Origin: Propionibacteriaceae bacterium
GTDB taxonomy: Bacteria > Actinomycetota > Actinomycetes > Propionibacteriales > Propionibacteriaceae
DNA: 37,517 nt
NCBI GenBank assembly: GCA_030532575.1
Contig: JAUNKV010000028.1
Span: 1-37,517, forward strand
Direction of reading: 5' to 3'
The position numbers and the translations under genes were made by a program. How positions within the stretch are numbered: the stretch's first letter is position 1; every line of letters starts with the position of its first letter. Shown here piece after piece: positions 26,990-34,652 of this stretch. The notes under the pieces are model-generated. The model saw only the letters and a list, made by a program, of their open reading frames with translations. It was not told the DNA's origin and searched no databases.

Positions 26990-27805
26990 ATGACTGAACA
27001 GGTGACCCTCAACCTTCTCTGGCAGGCGATCACGCCGCTGCACGTCGGCACCGGACAGGACGGCGGCGGCCTCGTCGATCTGCCGGTGGCCCGTGAGGCC
27101 GCCACCGGATTCCCGATCCTCCCGGCCTCCGGGATCAAGGGCGGTTTCCGTGACGGCGTGTACGACGAGACCACCAACGCTCGCTACGGCACCACGGAGC
27201 AGCAGGGTGATGTGACCTTCACCGATGCGCGGCTGTTCGCCCTGGCGGTTCCCTCCTTCAAGGGCACCTTCGCGCTGGTGACCTGCCCGATCGTGCTGCA
27301 CCGGCTGCGCCGGGACCGTGAGTCGCTGCTGCCAGGGCAGGGCGCACTGCCCCAGGTCTCGGTGAGCGATGCCGGGATCATCGCCCCCGATGCTGTCGTG
27401 ATCGGGGGGCACGTGAGGCTCCGGGATCACCAGCTGGCCAGGGAGGGTTCCGTCAAGCAGCTGCAGCGGTATGCGGACATCCTCCTGGGCGGCCTGGCCG
27501 AGGCGGATCGACGCACCGTCACCGACCGGCTCTGCGTGGTCAGCGATCAGGTGTTCTCGTTCCTGTGCGAGACCAGCCTGGACATCTCCCCGCACGTGCG
27601 GCTCAACCCGGATTCCAAGACCGTGGAGCATGGTGCCCTGTGGTGGGAGGAGTGCATCCCGGCAGAGTCGTTGCTGACCAGCTTCGTGATCTGTCGCCGC
27701 AGGGCCGACGCCGATGCCTTCCGCTCCCGCCAGCTGCGACGAGTCGGCGGCAAGGGCACCGTCGGGCGTGGCCTGGCGCTGGCCGTGGCCGCGAAGGAGG
27801 CATGA
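26990..27805 (+). CDS. cmr4: Type III-B RAMP protein Cmr4 (target-RNA nuclease)
   Basis: This is a 271-residue Cas7-like backbone subunit that cuts target RNA at six-base intervals. The N-terminal pattern PLHVGTGQDGGGLVDLPVARE contains Asp30, which aligns with the catalytic aspartate of Pyrococcus Cmr4. It is followed by TGFPILPASGIKGGFRD, the conserved RAMP loop. The C-terminus has the glycine-rich GGKGTVGRG. The ATG at 26990 follows GGGGAG; a GTG 18 bases earlier overlaps cmr3 and is a less likely start. With Asp30 present, target-RNA cleavage, and hence shut-off of signalling, should be active. Confidence 0.94.
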   Translation: MTEQVTLNLLWQAITPLHVGTGQDGGGLVDLPVAREAATGFPILPASGIKGGFRDGVYDETTNARYGTTEQQGDVTFTDARLFALAVPSFKGTFALVTCPIVLHRLRRDRESLLPGQGALPQVSVSDAGIIAPDAVVIGGHVRLRDHQLAREGSVKQLQRYADILLGGLAEADRRTVTDRLCVVSDQVFSFLCETSLDISPHVRLNPDSKTVEHGALWWEECIPAESLLTSFVICRRRADADAFRSRQLRRVGGKGTVGRGLALAVAAKEA

Positions 27806-28203
27806 TGATCGAGACCCTGTCCCAGCAGCGCATCAGGCTGGCCCACAATCTGGTCAGCTCCCGCCTGAACCGCGAGGAGGCGACGGTGTACGGGCGGCTG
27901 TGCCACCGTTTCCCCATGATGGTGATGCAGGGCGGGCTGCTCGCCGCCACCTTGTTCATCCTCAGCAAGAGCGAGGGCAAGGACCCCCGCGCGAAGGCGC
28001 ACCAGGCGATCCTGTCGGATCTCGCCCGAGTCCTGAGGCTGGGTGATGCGGACGTCGTCGCGACCCTGACCCGGCAGCAGGATGCCCTGAAACTCATGGA
28101 GTGGACCCACGAGGTGCTGCACACCTGGGCGATGATGCGTCGCTTCGCGGTGTCCATCCTCAAGGTCGAATCCGGCAGTGAGGACGACGGGGAGGCTGCG
28201 TGA
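27805..28203 (+). CDS. cmr5: Type III-B small subunit Cmr5
   Basis: This is a 132-residue all-helical small subunit that lines the guide-target duplex. It shows the usual N-terminal helix with SQQRIRLAHNLVSSR and a central MQGGLLAATLFILSKS segment. The C-terminal helix contains WTHEVLHTWAMMRRFAV. AAGGAGG ends four bases before ATG 27805; an ATG three bases earlier (27802) would leave only one base, so I prefer 27805. Identity rests on size, helical character and position between cmr4 and cmr6. Confidence 0.9.
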   Translation: MIETLSQQRIRLAHNLVSSRLNREEATVYGRLCHRFPMMVMQGGLLAATLFILSKSEGKDPRAKAHQAILSDLARVLRLGDADVVATLTRQQDALKLMEWTHEVLHTWAMMRRFAVSILKVESGSEDDGEAA

Positions 28204-28928
28204 TGGAGGCAACCGATGTCAAGGGGTGTTCCCACGCCGGTATCGCACTGGCCACCGTCGAACCGCCTCCTAAGGGCAAGACCTGGCTGGATCACCTCCA
28301 GCACTTCACCGAGCTGTGTTCACCGGGTGGCTACGAGGTGGCTGCTGCGCGTTGGGCGCGATTGTCGGCAGACCTGCCCGGTGTGGCGCAGCGCTGGGTG
28401 ACCACGAGCAGTTCCCTGGCCATCGGGACCGGGAACTTCTCCCCGGTGGAGAACGGGCTGACCCTGCACGGCACCTGGGGGGTGCCGTACCTGCCCGGGT
28501 CGGCCCTCAAGGGACTGGCCCTGCGCGCAGCGGCCCGGTTCGGGCTGAGCGAGCTGGAGTCGGAGGTGATGTTCGGCACCACCGCTTCCCGGGGGTATGT
28601 GAACTTCGACGACGGCTGGCTGCTGCCCGAGGAGGGAAAGCCACTGTTCGAGCTGGATGTCATGACCCCACACGCGGGCGAGTACTACTCGTCGCAGGGC
28701 GGGAAGGCCCCCGATGACTCCCAGGAGCCGGTCCCGATCCAGTTCCTGGTGGTCCCGAAGGGCACCCGATTCCTGGTGACGCTGGACTGCCCGGAGAGTG
28801 GGGACTGGGCCGAGGCCGCCATGACCATCCTCACCTTCGGCCTGACCAAGCTCGGTCTCGGGGGTATGACCAGCTCCGGGTACGGGCGTTTCACCGTCGA
28901 GCCGGCCGGGAAGGAGCAGGCGGGATGA
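28203..28928 (+). CDS. cmr6: Type III-B RAMP protein Cmr6
   Basis: This is a 241-residue Cas7-like RAMP at the crRNA 3' end of the complex. Clear signatures are GTWGVPYLPGSALKGLALRAA near 98-118 and MTPHAGEYYS near 157. EPVPIQFLVVPKGTRFLVTL follows near 178-198, then GLGGMTSSGYGRF at the end. The ATG at 28203 overlaps the cmr5 stop by one base, and GGAGG lies seven bases upstream. The stop overlaps the start of the TIR-SAVED gene as ATGA, which ties the effector to the Cmr operon. Confidence 0.94.
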   Translation: MEATDVKGCSHAGIALATVEPPPKGKTWLDHLQHFTELCSPGGYEVAAARWARLSADLPGVAQRWVTTSSSLAIGTGNFSPVENGLTLHGTWGVPYLPGSALKGLALRAAARFGLSELESEVMFGTTASRGYVNFDDGWLLPEEGKPLFELDVMTPHAGEYYSSQGGKAPDDSQEPVPIQFLVVPKGTRFLVTLDCPESGDWAEAAMTILTFGLTKLGLGGMTSSGYGRFTVEPAGKEQAG

Positions 28929-30961
28929 GTGGTCGCAGTTTGACCCGCATCGGGAAGCGACTCGGTCGTCGTGATGGGCCGGTGTTCATCTCGTACCGGC
29001 AGAGCGACGGCACGCAGCTGGCGAACTTCGTGGAGACCTACCTGAGGTGTGGCGGGATCATTCCGTGGCGGGACCTCGCAGACCTCCCTGCGGGTGAGGT
29101 GGCCCAGTCCATCCAGGAGGCGATGGAGGACGGTATCAGCGCGGGCATTCTCATCGTGACCCCGGAGCTGGGCAACAGCGCTTTCGTCCGCGACCACGAA
29201 GTGCCGATTCTCCTGGAGATGCAGCGCAGCGATCCCCGTCGGTTCCGCCTCTACGTCATCAACACCATCCGTGACGCTGCGGGCGGGAAGCGGTTCGACG
29301 TCGGAGCCCCTGACCGGCTCCTGAAGCTCACCGCCGAGGCCAGGACCTCCTCGCGTCGTCGACGCATCGAGAAGGGGTTGCTGACCCGGAAGCGGGCTGC
29401 GGATCATCTGCTGCAGAATGCGAAACAGTACGCCCTGCTGGAGCAGACCCGGAATGCCTCAGCCTTCTCGCAGCTTGAGAAGCTGCTGCGAGACCTGCTG
29501 CGCCAACGGCTTCGCGCCCGACGTCCGCACCTGCTGGACCAGGAGGTGCGGATCGCGGTCCAGACCCGTCCGGACCCGAGCAGCGAGGAGGCCTCACGGG
29601 ATGCTCGGCGAAGCGCTGACCTGACCATCAGGATGAGACAGGACCCCAGGAGCCAGATTCCGGCAGAGCTGGATTACCACTGCCTGCGGGCGACCTTGCC
29701 GGTCCTCATCGATTCCATCCACAACAGGGGAGTCACGAAGATGGCCGTCCAAGAAGCAGGCCATCAGGAACCCTCTCCCTCCGACCGCGAAGCTGACTCA
29801 GGTGACAAGAAGCTGGTCGCCCAAGAAGAAGACCATCCGCCGGGCTTCCCAAGAAGCTTGCTGGAAAGCTTGCGTGTCAAGAAGGCAACCTTCCAAGGGG
29901 GCTGCCATCCGAGCATCGCTTGGGCGCTCGGGGCGTCGCTGCCGGATGCACGTGGCCTGAAGGAGTTCTCCTGGCAGGACGCCTACGATCCGGGGAAGGT
30001 CTGGAGCTCGGAGTTCGAGAAGGAGAAACCGGTGAGCTCCTCGATTCACATGAAGGTCGGCGAGGCGGAGGCTGCACCGATCAATCTGGATCAGCTTCCC
30101 TCTGCCGAGGAATTCAAGGCTCTGTTGGAGGGGGCCAACCTCAGCCGGGGAATCGTGGTGCATCTGTCGACTGGCCGCCACAACCCCGAGCCCGTGGCCG
30201 AGCTGGCCGCGCGTTTGGGCGGGGCCCCCATCGTCATCCTCAACGTGGTGGGGCCTCAGGCCGTGGGGGGACGCAACCCCTGGGTGCCCCCTGGGGAGGG
30301 CGGGAAACTGGCAGAATCGCTGGGCAACGTGCTCCGCAAGCTGGCAAAAGTCGGAAAAGAGATGCTGCATCTCAGCTTCTCCGCTGCGGTACCGCTGGTT
30401 GCGCTGACGGCGCGCCACTGCAACACCTTCATGGCCAAGGTCTACGAGTTCGCTCATCACACCGATGGGCGACCGGACGGATACGTTCCGGTGTTCACAG
30501 CAGCCTCCGGCAGCAAGCACCCCGTGGTACAGGTCTTCGCGCAGGGGTCGAGCGACGTCGGGATCAGCCGCCTGGTGAACCTCACACCGCATGATGTGAC
30601 GCTGTACCAGGAGGGTGAGCCGGTCCACGTCTGGGAGCGGGCGGAGGAGCGCCCCTGGGTTCGCCAGGAGGAGCACCCAGTCTCGCTGCCTCCGCTGCAG
30701 CTGGACGGGGTTGAGGTGCCACACACCCGGCTGGAGGCAGGGGCCCTCACAGGGCTGCCCCTTCCCGAGGAGGGGACGGGGTTCATCGTCTCCCGGATCA
30801 GCGCGGCGGCTGCGCGTCGCAGTGATTTCTTCTTCCCTCATGGTGAGGTCCGGGATGACCGCAACGTGCTGGTGGGGTGCCAAGGGCTCGGCAGTTTCCC
30901 CTCCCACTCGGAGGAGATGCAGCTCTGCCGCCAGTGGTTGCCCGAACACGAGGAGGAGTGA
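28925..30961 (+). CDS. TIR-SAVED effector with extra C-terminal NLTPH-type domain
   Basis: This is a 678-residue protein in three parts. Residues 17-150 are a TIR domain (PVFISYRQSD; WRDLADLPAG; RDHEVPILLE, where Glu92 is the probable catalytic glutamate for NAD+ cleavage). A charged linker follows. Residues about 315-545 are a SAVED domain, with HPS at 328-330, RGIVVHLST, and LHLSFSAAVPLVALTARHCN from 481, then the KVYEF pattern. SAVED binds cyclic oligonucleotides made by Cas10 or CBASS enzymes. TIR-SAVED from CBASS forms filaments on binding. Residues 552-678 (NLTPHDVTLY; LTGLPLPEEGTGFIVSRI; VRDDRNVLVGCQGL) resemble small stand-alone proteins I associate with phages and plasmids; its role is unknown. 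Start and stop overlap cmr6 and cas6, so it is a core operon member. Confidence 0.9.
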   Translation: MSGRSLTRIGKRLGRRDGPVFISYRQSDGTQLANFVETYLRCGGIIPWRDLADLPAGEVAQSIQEAMEDGISAGILIVTPELGNSAFVRDHEVPILLEMQRSDPRRFRLYVINTIRDAAGGKRFDVGAPDRLLKLTAEARTSSRRRRIEKGLLTRKRAADHLLQNAKQYALLEQTRNASAFSQLEKLLRDLLRQRLRARRPHLLDQEVRIAVQTRPDPSSEEASRDARRSADLTIRMRQDPRSQIPAELDYHCLRATLPVLIDSIHNRGVTKMAVQEAGHQEPSPSDREADSGDKKLVAQEEDHPPGFPRSLLESLRVKKATFQGGCHPSIAWALGASLPDARGLKEFSWQDAYDPGKVWSSEFEKEKPVSSSIHMKVGEAEAAPINLDQLPSAEEFKALLEGANLSRGIVVHLSTGRHNPEPVAELAARLGGAPIVILNVVGPQAVGGRNPWVPPGEGGKLAESLGNVLRKLAKVGKEMLHLSFSAAVPLVALTARHCNTFMAKVYEFAHHTDGRPDGYVPVFTAASGSKHPVVQVFAQGSSDVGISRLVNLTPHDVTLYQEGEPVHVWERAEERPWVRQEEHPVSLPPLQLDGVEVPHTRLEAGALTGLPLPEEGTGFIVSRISAAAARRSDFFFPHGEVRDDRNVLVGCQGLGSFPSHSEEMQLCRQWLPEHEEE

Positions 30962-31845
30962 TGGGGTCCGCTCTCATCGCAGCCGGGGGCGGGCTTCCGC
31001 CTGCCCCCATCCGGCTGCTTCCCCATCGGGGCGAGGTCGCACCGTCGAATCGGAACGCCCTGCCGCAGGGACGGGTGCGACGCTGGGAGGTGACGCTGAA
31101 AACGGTGCCGGATCAGGAGCACTCCTTGAGCCCCTCCCCCGCGGGAATTCATTCGTTGATCTCCTCGTGGTTGCACAGCAGTGCCCTCGATCCGGTGGGG
31201 GAACCCCATCACGGGCCACACAGCTGCACGGTGCGTTGGCGGCGGTCCTCCCCCGACACCGTGACCATCGTCGTGCATGTGTTCCGGGAGGAGCTGTCGG
31301 CCGTTCTGGTTCGGCGCCTGTTCCTCGGGCGCGCAGAGCGTCTGGGACAGGTGGCGGTGCTGGTGACCGGGCTCAAGGAGCTCGGCTCCACCGCTCTGCT
31401 CTCCCTGTCAGGGCGGCCGAGCAGGCAGTGGCGGCTCCGGTTCCCTGCCGGGGTGACATTCAAGCGAGGAGATGTGTTCATGCCGTGGCCAGCCCCTGAT
31501 GCGGTGTTGGGCAGCATCCGGCGTCGCCTGGCCGAGACGTGGGGTTGGGAGCCGGATGCAGCCTCGATGCGCAACGCCATCCGGGCCGTCGCCCCGACCC
31601 GGGCCGAGATCACCACCCGCCGCTGGCGGGAGGGCCGCAACGGCCGGGGCCGGGACGTCGCGCTGGCGGTCGGGGAGGTCGAATGGGTCGCGACCGGCGA
31701 CGAGGAGACCCGGACCTTCATCGACCTGCTGCTCCAGGCAGGCGAACTCATCGGGGTGGGAGCCAAGACCACCTGGGGCGCCGGGGTCCTCGAGATCACC
31801 CACCCCGGTTTTGCGACACCCCCGAACAGGGTGGTCCCGGGATGA
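30961..31845 (+). CDS. cas6: Cas6 pre-crRNA endoribonuclease
   Basis: This is a 294-residue RAMP-type endoribonuclease that cuts the repeat to leave the ATTGAAAC handle. Support is a ferredoxin-like arrangement with a His-rich N-terminal part (His64, His72, His83, His84, His87) and FPAGVTFKRGDVF in the middle. A glycine-rich C-terminal loop GVGAKTTWGAG lies at 265-275. The start overlaps the TIR-SAVED stop by one base. The last 12 residues (GFATPPNRVVPG) and the stop codon are encoded by DNA that is homologous to the beginning of the CRISPR leaders. The natural end of the gene was therefore probably replaced by a leader copy. Which His is catalytic cannot be decided from sequence. Confidence 0.9.
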   Translation: MGSALIAAGGGLPPAPIRLLPHRGEVAPSNRNALPQGRVRRWEVTLKTVPDQEHSLSPSPAGIHSLISSWLHSSALDPVGEPHHGPHSCTVRWRRSSPDTVTIVVHVFREELSAVLVRRLFLGRAERLGQVAVLVTGLKELGSTALLSLSGRPSRQWRLRFPAGVTFKRGDVFMPWPAPDAVLGSIRRRLAETWGWEPDAASMRNAIRAVAPTRAEITTRRWREGRNGRGRDVALAVGEVEWVATGDEETRTFIDLLLQAGELIGVGAKTTWGAGVLEITHPGFATPPNRVVPG

Positions 31846-31991
31846 GCAAAGACAGCCCCAAGTGTGTATGCAGCCTGACAAGGGAAAACACCCGTTTTCA
31901 GACCCCAGGGACCTCCGCGACACGCCCGAGACCCCTCTGGTGTGCACACCCCCTGCGGAGGCCCTTGTCAACCGGCCCATCTGAGGGGTAG
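31808..31991 (+). promoter_or_regulatory. Third CRISPR leader, orphaned
   Basis: This is a full-length homologue of the two array leaders, in + orientation. It starts GTTTTGCGACACCCCCGAAC inside the 3' end of cas6. It then contains CCCCAAGTGTGTATG, AAAACACCCGTTTTC, and GACACGCCCGAGACCCCTC, and reaches GAGGGGTAGG just before a half repeat at 31992-32013. No array follows, so it is a relic of a lost third array. Confidence 0.82.
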
Positions 31992-32013
31992 GTCAAAGAC
32001 ACCCGCGAGAACT
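31992..32013 (+). CRISPR. Relic half CRISPR repeat
   Basis: The 22 bases end in ACACCCGCGAGAACT and match the first 22 bases of the array 2 repeat, with several changes near the start. They abut the third leader on the left and element D on the right. The break point is exactly where elements interrupt repeats in both arrays. No right half is found downstream. Confidence 0.75.
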
Positions 32014-32187
32014 CTTTTCCCGCTGGTCGAGCCGAGGGCGTTCAGCGCCCGACAGTCGAGACCTCTGGCAACCGGTGCTGGGTCTTGGGTTGAGTGGGTT
32101 GGTTGGGGGCCGGGTCCCTGCGCAGGGTCACCGGGTCTCGACACGGCCCGCTCGCTGCCGCATCGCGGTCCGGCTCGACCAGCGGAA
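32014..32187. mobile_element. Element D after the relic half repeat
   Basis: It begins CTTTTCCCGCTGGTCGAGCC and has GGCTCGACCAGCGGAATG at its right end. It is nearly identical to element E at 35667-35846. A second, partial right end (GGCTCGACCAGGGGCAGGGG) occurs at about 32216-32235, so fragments of two elements may lie here. The stretch 31846-32291 has no gene; it holds only the leader relic, this element and the start region of the RT-Cas1 gene. Confidence 0.8.
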
Positions 32188-32291
32188 TGAGCAGACACCT
32201 TCGCTGACACATCACGGCTCGACCAGGGGCAGGGGACTCGCCCAGCGGAATGACCAGAACAACCACCATCCACACCGTCGAGGAGGACATG

Positions 32292-34184
32292 ATGAGCACC
32301 GAGGCTCTTCCCCGCTCCGAACCACCACCCTGTCTGCAACCTGCTGCCCTGGCTCGGGCCTGGGAGCGGGTCTTGAAGAAGGACGCCCAGGATGGGGAGC
32401 TGAGCACCGGGGTGGAGCGGTTCGCCGAGGACGTCGAAACACAGCTCGCCACACTGGGTGCCGAGCTGGCCGACGGGTCATACCGGCCACGGACACTCAC
32501 CCGGGTCACCATCCCGAAGAAGGGCGGGCAGCGTTTCCTGGACATCCCGCCGGTCCGGGACCGGGTCGTGGAGCGGGCCATCCACGAGCACCTGTCCCCC
32601 AGGCTGGACCCGCTGTTCGGGTGCAGCGCCTACGGCTACCGCCCGGGGCTCGGGGTCGCCGACGCCGTCGCCGAAGTGGTGCGTCTCCGCGAGGAGGGTT
32701 GCACCCACGTACTGCGCACCGACGTCCGCGACTGCTTCCCGTCGCTTCCGGTGAACCTCATCCTTCGCCAGCTCGACGCCCTGATCGACGACCCGACCAT
32801 CCGTCACGTCGTCGGGCTGCTGCTGGCGCGCACCACCCGCCTGCCCGATGGCCGGGTGATCGCCTTCCCCGGCCTGCCGCAGGGCGCGGCCCTGTCGCCG
32901 ATGCTGGCCAACCTCGCCCTCATCCCACTGGATGAGGCCCTGATGGATGCCGGATTTCCGGTCATCCGCTACGCCGACGATCTCGTCGTCGGTCTCGACG
33001 ACCCCGGCGACGGCGCCGAGGCGTTGCGCATCGCCACCACTGTGCTGGAGGGAATCAACATGGAGCTGGGTGCTGAGAAGACGGGCATCACGAGTTTCGA
33101 GGACGGGTTCGCGTTCCTGGGGGAGGAGTTCGGGCCGCGCTACCCACCGGCGACGGGTGAGTCGCGCATCCAGGAGCCGGACAAGAAGGTGCTGTACGTG
33201 GCCCGGCAGGGCAGCCGCATCCAGGTGTCGAAGGGCCGCGTGGAGGTGGTGCTGGATGGCCGTGAGCTGCTCTCGGCCCCGGTCAGCGACATCGCGCGGA
33301 TCGTGTGTTTCGGCTCCGTCGGGGTGTCGGCGTGGGCGCGCAGCTGGGCACTGCGCAACAACGTCGACATCCTGCTGGCATCGCGGCGGGGCAGCTACAT
33401 GGGGGCCATCGTCAACGACTCCTGGCCTGCCCGGCGCAGCCGCCTGCTGGCTCAGCTGCTGATCGACGGCACGCCGCGGGAGACCGAGATCGCGCGGGAG
33501 GTGGTCGCGGCGAAGCTCCGCCACCAGGTGACGCTGCTGCGGAAGTTCTCGAAACGCAACGAGGCGGAGCGGACCGCCGAGGTGACCAGGCACATCCAGG
33601 CGCTGGCCCGGATGATCCCGGATGCGAACACCCGCGACGAGCTGATGGGGCTCGAGGGTGCGGCGGCGAAGGCGTACTGGCCTCGGTTCGGGGCGCTGGC
33701 GCCGCCGGACCTGGCGTTTACGGAGCGTTCCCGCCAGCCGCCGCGGGATGTGATGAATGCGGCGTTGTCGTTCCTGTACACACTGCTGCTGGGTGAGGCG
33801 GTGACCGCCATCCGGGCGACGGGGCTGGATCCGGACATCGGGGTGCTGCACGCCGACCACGACACCCGACCCAGCCTGGCGTTGGACCTGATGGAGGAGT
33901 TCCGGCCGCTGGTGGTGGACCACGTGGTGCTGACCGCGGCCCGTCGCGGCACCCTCACCACAGCCCACGGCCGCGAGGTGGAGGGCAAGGGCGGGGTGTA
34001 CCTGACGGCGGCTGGCCGGGAGGCGATGATCGCGGCCTTCGAACAGCGGATGCTGACCCACGTGGCCGGGGCCCTCGACGATGTGCGCGCCACCCGTCGG
34101 CACCACCTGTACCGGCAGGCCCAGCGGCTGCGGGCGGCCATCATGGACCCGACGCAGAAGTGGACGGGGCTGGCATGGCGGTGA
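32292..34184 (+). CDS. cas1: Reverse transcriptase-Cas1 fusion
   Basis: This is a 630-residue fusion. The N-terminal part (about 15-275) is a group II intron-like reverse transcriptase: GSYRPRTLTRVTIPKKGG, SAYGYRPGLG, LRTDVRDCFPSL with Asp144, GLPQGAALSPMLANLAL, and the active-site YADD at 227-230. Residues about 298-620 are Cas1. It has LYVARQGSRIQVSKGRVEV, then Glu455 in GLEGAAAKAYW, and His520 in GVLHADH. Glu535 in DLMEEFRP completes the metal site. All catalytic residues of both parts are present. No Cas6 domain is fused at the N-terminus. AGGAGG ends five bases before ATG 32292. Related fusions acquire spacers from RNA. It overlaps cas2 by ten bases. Confidence 0.96.
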   Translation: MSTEALPRSEPPPCLQPAALARAWERVLKKDAQDGELSTGVERFAEDVETQLATLGAELADGSYRPRTLTRVTIPKKGGQRFLDIPPVRDRVVERAIHEHLSPRLDPLFGCSAYGYRPGLGVADAVAEVVRLREEGCTHVLRTDVRDCFPSLPVNLILRQLDALIDDPTIRHVVGLLLARTTRLPDGRVIAFPGLPQGAALSPMLANLALIPLDEALMDAGFPVIRYADDLVVGLDDPGDGAEALRIATTVLEGINMELGAEKTGITSFEDGFAFLGEEFGPRYPPATGESRIQEPDKKVLYVARQGSRIQVSKGRVEVVLDGRELLSAPVSDIARIVCFGSVGVSAWARSWALRNNVDILLASRRGSYMGAIVNDSWPARRSRLLAQLLIDGTPRETEIAREVVAAKLRHQVTLLRKFSKRNEAERTAEVTRHIQALARMIPDANTRDELMGLEGAAAKAYWPRFGALAPPDLAFTERSRQPPRDVMNAALSFLYTLLLGEAVTAIRATGLDPDIGVLHADHDTRPSLALDLMEEFRPLVVDHVVLTAARRGTLTTAHGREVEGKGGVYLTAAGREAMIAAFEQRMLTHVAGALDDVRATRRHHLYRQAQRLRAAIMDPTQKWTGLAWR

Positions 34185-34459
34185 CCCATCTGGCGGCCTA
34201 CGACGTGTCCGAGGATCAGCGGCGGGCCCAGCTGGCGGCTCTGCTCCAGGCCCTCGGGGATCGCATCCAGTACTCGGTGTTCCTGCTGAACACCACCTCG
34301 GAGGAGCTCGACCACATCAAGACCAGGGCAGCCGAGATCATCGACGAGGACACCGACTCGCTGTGGATCATCCGGCAGTGCGCAGGCTGCTGGAACGACG
34401 TCTCCTGCATCGGCCAGGCCGAACCCCCGTCCCGGGTCCTCCACTACGCTGTGATGTGA
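34175..34459 (+). CDS. cas2: Cas2
   Basis: This is a 94-residue ferredoxin-like adaptation protein that dimerises and bridges Cas1 dimers. It has the N-terminal AAYDVSEDQRRAQL with the conserved Asp10, then LGDRIQYSVFLL and the SLWIIRQC strand, and ends FVM-like as HYAVM. The ATG at 34175 lies ten bases inside the end of the RT-Cas1 gene, so the two are translationally coupled. Leader 2 starts six bases after the stop codon. Confidence 0.94.
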   Translation: MAVTHLAAYDVSEDQRRAQLAALLQALGDRIQYSVFLLNTTSEELDHIKTRAAEIIDEDTDSLWIIRQCAGCWNDVSCIGQAEPPSRVLHYAVM

Positions 34460-34464
34460 TGCAA

Positions 34465-34652
34465 GTTTTAGCGACACCCCCACGGCAGGGTGGTCCCGGG
34501 AAGCCTGCAAACGGCCCCAAGTGTGTATGCCGCCTGACAAGCGCAAACACCCGTTTTCGGGCCTCCAGGGGCCTCCGCGACACGCCCGAGACCCCTCTGG
34601 TGTGCAAACCCCCTGCGGAGGTCCTTGTCAACTGGCCCTCCCGGAGGGTAGG
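34465..34652 (+). promoter_or_regulatory. Leader of CRISPR array 2
   Basis: This is the third leader copy, in + orientation between cas2 and the first repeat of array 2. It starts GTTTTAGCGACACCCCCACG and ends CTCCCGGAGGGTAGG. It is slightly closer in its right half to leader 1 than to the relic leader. It should drive rightward transcription of array 2 and mark where new spacers enter. Confidence 0.85.

Noticed and set aside
23451-31845. Type III-A (Csm) assignment
   Set aside because: The Cmr1, Cmr3, Cmr4 and Cmr6 signatures and gene order fit III-B. No Csm2-, Csm4- or Csm6-like gene is present.
32292-33190. Group II intron reverse transcriptase as an independent mobile element
   Set aside because: The reading frame continues without a break into Cas1, there are no intron RNA domains around it, and cas2 and a leader follow directly.
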